Assembly (NCBI GenBank): GCA_018061005.1
Contig: JAGOVA010000017.1
Coordinates: forward strand, 1 to 46,842
Direction: 5' to 3'
Origin: Sterolibacterium sp.
GTDB lineage: Bacteria; Pseudomonadota; Gammaproteobacteria; Burkholderiales; Rhodocyclaceae
DNA length: 46,842 nt
Shown: positions 26,960-33,925 of the stretch, piece after piece
Numbering within the stretch: position 1 is the stretch's first letter
Layout of the letters: every line of letters starts with the position of its first letter
Translations under genes and position numbers: made by a program
The notes under the pieces: model-generated
What the model saw: only the letters and a program-made list of their open reading frames with translations
Told to the model about the DNA's origin: nothing
Databases searched by the model: none

Positions 26960-27412
26960 ATGGGTAAATTGACTGAAATCCTCCAACTCGCCCAAAATCG
27001 CGCCCGCGAACTCAAGCTGTCTTACGAAGGCGCACTGACCCCCGCCGAGGCCTGGCAAATCCTGCAGGGCGCACCGGGCGCCAAACTGGTCGATGTGCGT
27101 ACCCATGCCGAACTCGAATGGGTGGGGCGCATTCCGGGTGCCATCGAAATCGAATGGCTGGATTACCCGAACCGTCAGCGCAACCCGGGCTTCATCCGCG
27201 AGCTCAAGCACGCCGTGCCTTGCGAGACCCTGCTGCTATTCATCTGTCGTAGCGGCGTACGCTCCAGCGATGCCGCCGCACTGGCCACCGAAGCCGGCTT
27301 TCCCGATTGCTTCAACGTGCTGGAAGGCTTCGAAGGCAACAAGGATGCACTGGGACACCGCAGCTCCCTCGGAGGCTGGCGACAGGCCGGGCTACCCTGG
27401 GTGCAGAGTTAA
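26960..27412 (+). CDS. Rhodanese-like sulfurtransferase
   Basis: The 150-residue protein is a single rhodanese domain with the active-site Cys in LLLFICRSGVRSSDAA and the entry motif KLVDVRTHAELEWVGRIPGA. Such proteins carry persulfide sulfur for thiol modification or cyanide handling. The start is uncertain: ATG at 26960 (MGKLTEIL) is preferred on homologous starts, an ATG at 26942 is possible, and neither has a Shine-Dalgarno. No close operon partner; nadA follows after 173 bases. Confidence 0.85.
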   Translation: MGKLTEILQLAQNRARELKLSYEGALTPAEAWQILQGAPGAKLVDVRTHAELEWVGRIPGAIEIEWLDYPNRQRNPGFIRELKHAVPCETLLLFICRSGVRSSDAAALATEAGFPDCFNVLEGFEGNKDALGHRSSLGGWRQAGLPWVQS

Positions 27413-27442
27413 CCGCTTGTTTAACCGCGTTGTTAACGCAAC

Positions 27443-27500
27443 TGCATGAACGCCTGCCAAACAGGCTCCTCGCCTTGAAGGGCGGCGCGTCATTCATGCA
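27443..27500 (+). other. Structured leader upstream of nadA (possible cis-regulatory RNA)
   Basis: A perfect 8-base pairing TGCATGAA/TTCATGCA (27443-27450 with 27493-27500) closes a multibranch loop holding two hairpins: CCTG-ccaaa-CAGG (27453-27465) and CGCC-ttgaag-GGCG (27471-27484). Two more short hairpins follow before the gene (TGTGG/CCACA around 27509-27530; CCGGATCATCCGG at 27550-27562). It matches none of the NAD riboswitch types that I can recall. It may be a regulatory leader or a dispersed inverted repeat. Confidence 0.35.
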
Positions 27501-27585
27501 ATTACCCTGTGGCCACTGCCGCTGACCACACGCTTCTTGTCATCTCTGACCGGATCATCCGGACTGCTTATTGAAGGTCATTGCA

Positions 27586-28695
27586 ATGTCATCACACATC
27601 GTCATGCAACCGACAGGCTTCGATGCCTATAACCGCCTTACCGACGAAGAAGCGCGGGAGCGCATCGTCGCTGCGCGCGCCCGGCTCGGCAAGAGCACCG
27701 TGCTGCTGTGTCACCATTATCAGCGTGCCGATGTCTATCGCCATGCCGACCTGACCGGCGACTCGCTCAAGCTGTCGCGCCTGGCTTCGCAGTCGGACGC
27801 TGAGAACATCATTTTTTGTGGTGTGCATTTCATGGCTGAAGTGGCCGACATTCTCTCGCGTCCCGAGCAGATTTCCATCCTGCCCGACATGGCCGCCGGT
27901 TGCTCGATGGCCGACATGGCCAGCCTCGCCAAGGTCGAACGCTGCTGGCGCGAACTGGCCAGTGTGCTCAACCCGGACGAAGAAGTCACCCCCGTCACCT
28001 ACATCAACTCCGCCGCCGACCTGAAAGCCTTTTGTGGCGCGCATGGCGGCATCGTCTGCACCTCCAGCAACGCCCCGAAAATCCTCGACTGGGCCTACGC
28101 CCAGCGTGGCAAGGTGCTGTTCTTCCCCGACCAGCATCTGGGGCGCTGGAGCGGCTACAAAAAAGGCATTCCGCTCGATGAAATGGTCATCTGGAATCAC
28201 GACCTGGAGATGGGCGGCCTGACTCCGGAACAGATCCGCAAGGCCAAGGTGCTGCTATGGGCGGGGCATTGCTCGGTGCACCAGATGTTCCAGCCTACCC
28301 ACATCCAGAACTTCCGCAAGCAATACCCGAATGGCATCGTCATCTCACACCCCGAATGCGCCTTTGAAGTGTGTCGTCAGTCTGATTACGTCGGCTCCAC
28401 CGAATACATCCTCAACACCGTCAAGGCCGGTGCGCCCAACACGCGCTGGCTGGTCGGCACGGAGCTGAATCTGGTCGACCGCCTCGCGGAAGAAGTGCAG
28501 CCCGAAGGCAAGATCGTCCAGTTCATGACCCCGCACATCTGCATGTGCTCGACCATGCAGCGCATCGACCCGCAACATCTGGCATGGACGCTGGAAAATC
28601 TTGCCGAAGGCCGCGTGGTCAATCGCATCAGCGTACCGCCGCATGAAGCGCAGCTGGCGAAGATCGCGTTGCAGCGCATGCTGGATATTTCCTGA
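27586..28695 (+). CDS. nadA: Quinolinate synthase A
   Basis: This 369-residue iron-sulfur enzyme condenses iminoaspartate with dihydroxyacetone phosphate to quinolinate in NAD synthesis. The three 4Fe-4S cysteines are visible in AAGCSMADM, HPECAFEVC and ICMCSTM. LCHHYQRADVYRHADLTGDS is the conserved N-terminal motif. GAAGG lies 8 bases before ATG 27586, favouring it over a TTG at 27571. No nadB is adjacent. A structured leader precedes it. Confidence 0.96.
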   Translation: MSSHIVMQPTGFDAYNRLTDEEARERIVAARARLGKSTVLLCHHYQRADVYRHADLTGDSLKLSRLASQSDAENIIFCGVHFMAEVADILSRPEQISILPDMAAGCSMADMASLAKVERCWRELASVLNPDEEVTPVTYINSAADLKAFCGAHGGIVCTSSNAPKILDWAYAQRGKVLFFPDQHLGRWSGYKKGIPLDEMVIWNHDLEMGGLTPEQIRKAKVLLWAGHCSVHQMFQPTHIQNFRKQYPNGIVISHPECAFEVCRQSDYVGSTEYILNTVKAGAPNTRWLVGTELNLVDRLAEEVQPEGKIVQFMTPHICMCSTMQRIDPQHLAWTLENLAEGRVVNRISVPPHEAQLAKIALQRMLDIS

Positions 28696-28713
28696 ACGAT
28701 ATTGCGAGTCACC

Positions 28714-29466
28714 ATGACACGCACCCTGCACGTCGCCACTTACAACATTCACAAGGGCTTTTCGCACTTCAACCGGCGCATGATGGTACATGAGCTGCGC
28801 GAACGGCTGCGTGCGCTGGGGGTCGACATCGTGTTCCTGCAGGAAGTACAGGGGCTGCATCTCAAACACGCCGAACGTCACGACGACTGGCCGGAACAAC
28901 CGCAACACGAATTCCTCGCCGAATCCTTCTGGGCCAGCGCCGCCTACGGCCGCAACGTCATTTACGACCACGGCCACCACGGCAACGCCATCCTCTCGCG
29001 CTACCCCATCCTGCGCGCACACAACCAGGACGTCACCCACCTGCGCTTCGAGCGACGCGGCATGCTGCACTGCACGCTCGACATTCCCGGCTGGGATGTG
29101 CCCCTGCATTGCGTTTGCGTGCATCTCTCGCTGCTCGGCCTGTCGCGTCGTCGGCAGATGCTGCACCTGGCCGAACTGCTCGATGCCGAACTGCCCGCCC
29201 ATGCGCCACTCATCATTGCCGGCGACTTCAACGACTGGAACAACAAGGCCGGGCAGATGCTCACCGAACGGCTGGGCGTGCGCGAAGCCTTTGGCGGGCC
29301 GGCCGGTGCGCCCGCGCGCAGTTTTCCCAGCGGCCTGCCCCTGCTGCGCCTCGATCGCATCTATGTGCGCGGCTTCAACGTCCAGTCGCTGACCGTCCAT
29401 CACGGCCCTCCCTGGGCGCGGCTGTCGGATCATGCCGCGCTGTCGGCACGGCTGATCGCCGAATAG
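28714..29466 (+). CDS. Endonuclease/exonuclease/phosphatase (EEP) family protein, YbhP-like
   Basis: The 250-residue protein has the EEP fold: ATYNIHKGF near the N-terminus, the metal Glu in VFLQEVQGL, His in VCVHLSLLG, the IIAGDFNDWNNK motif with Asp and Asn, and the C-terminal LSDHAALSARL. It lies 14 bases before a cardiolipin synthase gene; the same pair, ybhP and clsB, occurs in E. coli. A link to phospholipid handling is probable, but its substrate is not known. Starts 18 bases after nadA, perhaps cotranscribed. Confidence 0.92.
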   Translation: MTRTLHVATYNIHKGFSHFNRRMMVHELRERLRALGVDIVFLQEVQGLHLKHAERHDDWPEQPQHEFLAESFWASAAYGRNVIYDHGHHGNAILSRYPILRAHNQDVTHLRFERRGMLHCTLDIPGWDVPLHCVCVHLSLLGLSRRRQMLHLAELLDAELPAHAPLIIAGDFNDWNNKAGQMLTERLGVREAFGGPAGAPARSFPSGLPLLRLDRIYVRGFNVQSLTVHHGPPWARLSDHAALSARLIAE

Positions 29467-29480
29467 CTACGGGCAGCCGC

Positions 29481-30638
29481 ATGCATTTTCTGCCCGGCAA
29501 CCGCATCGAACTGCTGCGAAATGGCGATGAATTTTTCCCCGCCCTGATTGCCGCCATGGATGCCGCCGCAACAGAAATCCGCCTGGAAACCTATCTCTTT
29601 GCCAACGACACCACCGGCAAACAGGTTGTCGAAGCACTGGCGCGTGCCGCACAACGCGGCGTGACCGTACAGCTCATGGTCGACGGCTTTGGCGCGGCCA
29701 ATTTCAGCGCGGATTTTGGCGAACGCTTGCTGGCTGCGGGCGTGGACGTGCGCGTATTCCGCCCCGAAGTCGCACGCTTCCGCCTGCGCCGTCATCGCCT
29801 GCGCCGCCTGCACCGCAAGCTCGCGACCATCGATGCCCGCATCGCCTTCGTGGGCGGCATCAACATCATCGACGACCTGGACACGCCCGGGCAAATCCCG
29901 CCACGTCACGATTACGCCGTGCGGATCGAAGGCCCGCTCCTTGCCCCCATCCATGGGGTCATGCAACGTCTATGGCATCTGGTCAGCTGGGCAAACCTGC
30001 GCCAGCGACAGCCACAGGTGCAAGTGCTAGCACCCGTCACCGCGCCCTGCGGCTCGATACTTGCTGCCTTCCTGATCCGCGACAACCTGCGCCATCGACG
30101 CGACATTGAAAACGCCTATCTATCGGCCATTGGTGCCGCACGTCATGAAATCATCATCGCCAACGCCTACTTCCTGCCCGGCCGTCGTTTTCGTCAGGCA
30201 CTGATCGCCGCCGCCCAGCGCGGCGTGCGCGTCACCCTGCTGTTGCAAGGGCGCGTCGAATACCGCCTGCTGCACTACGCCACCCAGTCGCTCTACGGCA
30301 CACTGCTGGCCGCAGGCATCCAGATTCAGGAATACCGTCAAGGCTTCCTCCACGCCAAAGTGGCCGTCATTGACAGCCACTGGGCAACCGTCGGCTCATC
30401 CAACATCGACCCCTTCAGCCTGATGCTGGCGCGCGAAGCCAACGTCGTCATCCGCGACCATGGGTTTGCCAGCGAACTGCTACATCATCTGCAGCAAACC
30501 ATGCACCACGGCGCACACACCGTCGCCGCCAGCGACTGGCGTATCCGCGCCCTGCCCACCCGCTTCCTCGGCTGGCTGGCCTATGGCCTGGTACGGTTGA
30601 TGGTGGACGGGCTGGGGTATGGTGAAAAACGCACATAA
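29481..30638 (+). CDS. clsB: Cardiolipin synthase B-type phospholipase D family protein
   Basis: The 385-residue protein has two HKD motifs, HRKLATIDARIAFVGGINI near residue 112 and HAKVAVIDSHWATVGSSNID near 291, which form the phospholipase D active site. The length and the lack of N-terminal membrane helices are those of ClsB, which makes cardiolipin and also phosphatidylglycerol from phosphatidylethanolamine-type donors in E. coli. It follows the EEP gene by 14 bases. The start ATG at 29481 has no strong ribosome site, so it may be translationally coupled. Confidence 0.93.
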   Translation: MHFLPGNRIELLRNGDEFFPALIAAMDAAATEIRLETYLFANDTTGKQVVEALARAAQRGVTVQLMVDGFGAANFSADFGERLLAAGVDVRVFRPEVARFRLRRHRLRRLHRKLATIDARIAFVGGINIIDDLDTPGQIPPRHDYAVRIEGPLLAPIHGVMQRLWHLVSWANLRQRQPQVQVLAPVTAPCGSILAAFLIRDNLRHRRDIENAYLSAIGAARHEIIIANAYFLPGRRFRQALIAAAQRGVRVTLLLQGRVEYRLLHYATQSLYGTLLAAGIQIQEYRQGFLHAKVAVIDSHWATVGSSNIDPFSLMLAREANVVIRDHGFASELLHHLQQTMHHGAHTVAASDWRIRALPTRFLGWLAYGLVRLMVDGLGYGEKRT

Positions 30639-30691
30639 ACACCGGGCACAGCCAGGATCATCCCCCCGGAAACAAACGCCCCTGTTGCTCG

Positions 30692-31864
30692 CTATCCGGC
30701 AGCGGCAAGTTCCTCGCACAGCATCAGCAGCGGCATGGCTTCAATGTCTGCCGCCAGCGGATAGCGTTCGTCACCGGGATAAACGACCATCTTGCGTGAC
30801 GGTTGCAGGTCGTCGCAAGCCACATGGAAGCCGCGCTCAGGCCGGGGTTGCAGGCTACGCTTGATCTCGATCGCCCACATCTGGCCGCCAGGCCAGCTCA
30901 GTAACCGGTCGATTTCAGCACCACCACTGGTGCGATAGAAACTCCCCTGCACACCCTGTGGCACGCAGGTGAGCAGGCTCTCGACGACATGCCCCTCCCA
31001 ACTCGCGCCAACAACGGGACGACCAAGCAGCACTTCCTTGTCAGCGATGCCCAGCAACGCATGCACCAGGCCACTGTCACGCACACAGATCCTGGTTGCC
31101 TTCACCAGACGTTTACCGACATTGGCGTGCCACGGCTCGAGGCGACGCACCAGCAGCAGGCTGACGAGCAGATCGAGATAACTGCCCACAGTTTTGACAT
31201 CAACACCCAGACTACGCGCGAACTCCGCACCATTGAGCAAGCCACCCTGGCGGTGCGCCAACATGGTCCACAAACGACGCAGCGTCTCGGCAGACAGGCG
31301 CGGCGCGAATTGCGGAATCTCACGTTCCAGATGGCTGCGGATGAAGTCCTGCCGCCAACGCAGGCTGCGCGCGCCGCTCAGTGCCAGCAGGCTTTCCGGA
31401 AAGCCGCCGCGCAGCCAAAGTGCATCGACCGCAGCTTTGTGATCACGCGTCTCACGCACGTTGAACGGCGTCAACTCAAGATAACTGATGCGCCCGGCAA
31501 GCGTCTCACCGGCCTGGCGCAACAGGTCAAATGAAGCCGAACCAAGCAACAGGTATTGCCCGCTCCGGCAGCCCGCGCGGCGATTCGCGTCGATCATCCC
31601 ACGCAGCACCGGAAACAGTGCCGGTGCGCGATGCACCTCGTCCAGGATCACCAGCCGGTCACGGTGCTCCGCCAGATACAGCTCGGGCTGCGCCAACTTG
31701 CTGCGGTCGCGCTCCGATTCAAGATCGAGGTACACCGCCGCCCGCATCCGCCCTGCTTCAAGTGGCAGCGTCGTCTTGCCGACCTGACGCGGCCCGATCC
31801 GGGCAACCGCCGGAGTATGGTCGATGTCGTCGATGAGCTGATGGTAGATTGTACGTTCAAACAT
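30692..31864 (-). CDS. AAA ATPase with DUF4143 domain
   Basis: The 390-residue ATPase has Walker A GPRQVGKTT near residue 24, Walker B LVILDEVHRAPALFP near 92, then the winged-helix DUF4143 (about residues 190-360) ending with AIEIKRS, a restriction-endonuclease-like core motif. The family is large and found next to toxin and mobile genes; its function is unsettled. I chose the ATG at 31864 (MFERTIY); ATG codons at 31891 and 31900 are possible. It converges on clsB. A toxin remnant lies upstream, suggesting an accessory patch. Confidence 0.88.
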   Translation of the reverse strand: MFERTIYHQLIDDIDHTPAVARIGPRQVGKTTLPLEAGRMRAAVYLDLESERDRSKLAQPELYLAEHRDRLVILDEVHRAPALFPVLRGMIDANRRAGCRSGQYLLLGSASFDLLRQAGETLAGRISYLELTPFNVRETRDHKAAVDALWLRGGFPESLLALSGARSLRWRQDFIRSHLEREIPQFAPRLSAETLRRLWTMLAHRQGGLLNGAEFARSLGVDVKTVGSYLDLLVSLLLVRRLEPWHANVGKRLVKATRICVRDSGLVHALLGIADKEVLLGRPVVGASWEGHVVESLLTCVPQGVQGSFYRTSGGAEIDRLLSWPGGQMWAIEIKRSLQPRPERGFHVACDDLQPSRKMVVYPGDERYPLAADIEAMPLLMLCEELAAAG

Positions 31865-31912
31865 GTTTGCAATTACGGAACCACGTTCCATGAAATGCAA
31901 GGATCAACAATG

Positions 31913-31952
31913 AAGCTTCTTGCAGAGCCCCACCCGCAAGAAGCTTTTTTTG
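31913..31952 (+). terminator. Terminator-like hairpin without an obvious gene in front
   Basis: The 11-base perfect stem AAGCTTCTTGC/GCAAGAAGCTT (31913-31923 with 31936-31946) is followed by seven T on the plus strand. The only plus-strand gene upstream is clsB, about 1.3 kb away across an opposing gene, so it is either an orphan terminator from a lost gene or a guard against antisense transcription. Confidence 0.7.
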
Positions 31953-32025
31953 CCACATAGATCCAACCCAAGCATTTCGGCACGCCGTTGCGTAAAACTG
32001 AGCGACGAAGGAAACACCTGCACAA

Positions 32026-32181
32026 GACCGGAAAAGCGACCGGATTCCCGGGGCGCGGGAACTGGCCGTGCCCCGGTTGCCATACGTCATCTTCGTCAAA
32101 CTGCAGCCCGACGCAATCATCGTGTTGAACGTGGTGCACACGACGAGGAAATTTCCCGCATCGGCAGCGGGCGCTCTCTGA
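32026..32181 (+). pseudogene. RelE/ParE-family toxin remnant
   Basis: One plus-strand frame reads DRKSDRIPGARELAVPRLPY, then VIFVKLQPDAIIVLNVVHTT and RKFP before the stop at 32179-32181. The pattern GR-x-PGTRELV...PYVIFYR...I-x-VL-x-V-x-H-x-R-x-FP is the C-terminal half of RelE/ParE toxins. The N-terminal half is missing or frame-shifted: an upstream stretch HLHKTGK in a second frame could be its continuation. No start codon with ribosome site and no antitoxin gene are seen. Called a dead toxin gene. The rest of the gap 31865-32211 holds the hairpin above and nothing else that I can name. Confidence 0.45.
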
Positions 32182-32211
32182 GCCCGATGCTTTCGGCAGT
32201 CACCCTGCCAA

Positions 32212-32622
32212 TCAACCCATCAGCCGCGCGTGCTCGATCTTGGGGCAGCGATCCATCACCACTGCCAGCCCGGCGGTGCTGGCAGATTGTGCGGCTTCTT
32301 CGTTGATGACCTCCAACTGCATCCAGAGCACTTTTGCACCAATGGCGATGGCATCCTGCGCGAGTGGCGGGATGTCGGCGGATTTGCGAAAACAATCGAC
32401 GACATCGACTTTTTGCGGGATGTCGGCCAGCCGTGCGTAGCATTTCTGGCCGAGGATTTCTGTTTCAACCGGGTTCACCGGAATCACCGTGTAACCGTGT
32501 GTCATCAGGTATTTCGCGACTTTGTGGCTGGGACGCTCGGGGTTGGAAGACAGGCCGACGAGGGCAAAGACCTTCATTTCGCGCAGCAATTGGCGCATGT
32601 CGTTATCAGTCTGGATCAACAT
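32212..32622 (-). CDS. CoA-binding domain protein (YccU-like)
   Basis: The 136-residue Rossmann-type protein matches the CoA_binding (succinyl-CoA-ligase-like) family: FALVGLSSNPERPSHKVAKY, VIPVNPVETEILGQKCYA, VDVVDCFRKSADIPPLAQDA and the closing VVMDRCPKIEHARL. E. coli YccU is the recognised relative; the role is unknown. AGGAG lies 9 bases before the ATG. The ribosome site sits directly beside the GGGTTAA repeat tract. Confidence 0.9.
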   Translation of the reverse strand: MLIQTDNDMRQLLREMKVFALVGLSSNPERPSHKVAKYLMTHGYTVIPVNPVETEILGQKCYARLADIPQKVDVVDCFRKSADIPPLAQDAIAIGAKVLWMQLEVINEEAAQSASTAGLAVVMDRCPKIEHARLMG

Positions 32623-32634
32623 GAACGGGCTCCT

Positions 32635-32676
32635 GGGTTAAGGGTTAAGGGTTAAGGGTTAAGAGTTAAGAGTTAA
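32635..32676. repeat. Telomere-like heptamer repeat, six units
   Basis: Four copies of GGGTTAA are followed by two copies of GAGTTAA, with no interruption (42 bases). The tract begins 12 bases upstream of the CoA-binding gene start and lies in its leader, so a change in unit number could affect its expression. Such tracts are short sequence repeats prone to slippage. Confidence 0.95.
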
Positions 32677-32713
32677 TGCGGGAATATTGAATCGGCAACA
32701 AACGATTGAGCAA

Positions 32714-32788
32714 GTCATCCCCGCGCAGGCGGGGATCCATACAGGCGATCAGCTCAACACCATGGATTCCCGCCTGCGCGGGAATGAC
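32714..32788. repeat. Inverted repeat of dRS3/REP-like type
   Basis: The left arm GTCATCCCCGCGCAGGCGGG-GATCCAT and the right arm ATGGATTCCCGCCTGCGCGG-GAATGAC pair almost fully around a 21-base centre. The right arm has the ATTCCC-N8-GGGAAT form of Neisseria dRS3 units, which are also seen dispersed in other betaproteobacteria. The rest of the 187-base gap between the heptad tract and the SWIM gene holds nothing that I recognise. Confidence 0.75.
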
Positions 32789-32863
32789 GGGGTGGCAGGT
32801 GGCGAGGCAATAGAGTGACCGTGTGCGATGGCGTTCAATTCTTGATTGTCAGTTCAATATGCA

Positions 32864-33925
32864 TCACGCGGCGGCTGTTTTGCTGCTGCGGCGTTTGGTG
32901 GGGGACGCTGCAGAGGATGCCGGTTTTTTTGCGGCAGGCTTTGCTTTGACTATGGGCTTGGGCTTGGTCACGCTGGTTGCTGCTGGTTTTGCGGTGACCG
33001 GCGGGCGGGGTGCTTTTGCAGGCGACTTTGGCGTTGCAGGTTTCGACGGGGCAGTGCGCTTCGTTTTTTTGACCCCATTTTCCTGGCCATCAACCGCCTG
33101 CGCGGGCTTGGCCAGCGTGCGTGACGGTTGTTTTTTCGCAGCTGAGGTAGCGGTAGAGGCAGGGACAGGGATGAACTTGGGCTTGCGTTTTAGCTTGGCC
33201 GGGGCAGGTGTACCGGCCAGTTCGAGGCCAAAGACATCGGCCAGTGCGCTGTCATCCAGCAGCCGGGCTTTGGCGGGGGCTTTTTTCGTTTTGGCCACGG
33301 CAGTGGCCTGCACGGTGAGCAGGTCGTTGGCATCCACCTGGCGCAGCACGAACAGCAGCTCGGGCTTTGCATCGAGTTGCGCGCCCACGCCGTAAAGTGC
33401 GGCGGCGACGTGTTTGCACATGCTGGCCCAGTCCGGACAGGAGCAACCCAGCTGGATTTCCTTGGGGGTGGGGAACAGGCCGGTTTTTGGCGCGCAAAGC
33501 TGCTCCATCACCGCTTTTGAAAAGCGGCCTTGCAGCAGTTCCACCAGCGTGGCAATCGAGCCCGCGCAGGCTTGAACCAGTTTTTGCCAGTGTGCCGCAG
33601 GCAGCGGCGCCATGCCGATCTCGATCTGGTAGAGCGACGAGCCCATGACCAGTGCCTTGACTTTTCCCGGCTCGATTTTCAAATCAATGACCGAGCCATT
33701 GCGAACATAGGTACGGCCGCGCGGCAGACGATTTGCATAGTCGCTACAGGATTCGAGATGCTCGCACCAGGCTTTGCCCCAGAAGGTTTTGGCGATGCTG
33801 CGCCCTTCAACGCGTATCGGCGTATAGCCTTTGCCCGCCTTGCTGGCTTTTTGCGCGGCTTTCTCGGCTTGCGCCCGGCGCTGGGCAACGGGAACATACG
33901 GCTTCCAGTCATACGACATGCTCAT
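32864..33925 (-). CDS. SWIM zinc-finger protein with histone H1-like tail
   Basis: The 353-residue protein starts with the usual SWIM-protein region (AKTFWGKAWCEHLESCSDYA, RGRTYVRNGSV). Its zinc finger is Cys161-x-Cys163-x6-Cys170-x-His172 (CSCPDWASMCKH). From about residue 230 the sequence becomes a Lys/Ala/Pro-rich, disordered tail like histone H1 or AlgP (KSPAKAPRPPVTAKPAA, VKAKPAAKKPASSAAS). It overlaps the SNF2 helicase stop by ATGA, so the two are coupled. The pair probably acts on DNA together; the function is unproven. Confidence 0.9.
   Translation of the reverse strand: MSMSYDWKPYVPVAQRRAQAEKAAQKASKAGKGYTPIRVEGRSIAKTFWGKAWCEHLESCSDYANRLPRGRTYVRNGSVIDLKIEPGKVKALVMGSSLYQIEIGMAPLPAAHWQKLVQACAGSIATLVELLQGRFSKAVMEQLCAPKTGLFPTPKEIQLGCSCPDWASMCKHVAAALYGVGAQLDAKPELLFVLRQVDANDLLTVQATAVAKTKKAPAKARLLDDSALADVFGLELAGTPAPAKLKRKPKFIPVPASTATSAAKKQPSRTLAKPAQAVDGQENGVKKTKRTAPSKPATPKSPAKAPRPPVTAKPAATSVTKPKPIVKAKPAAKKPASSAASPTKRRSSKTAAA

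Noticed and set aside
31857-32141. 94-codon minus-strand frame upstream of the DUF4143 gene
   Set aside because: It overlaps the terminator-like hairpin and the RelE-like remnant, and its composition is Ser/Cys-rich without a motif.
32714-32788. Considered as a CRISPR repeat pair
   Set aside because: The two copies are inverted, not direct, and only one pair exists; it fits a dRS3/REP-like element.
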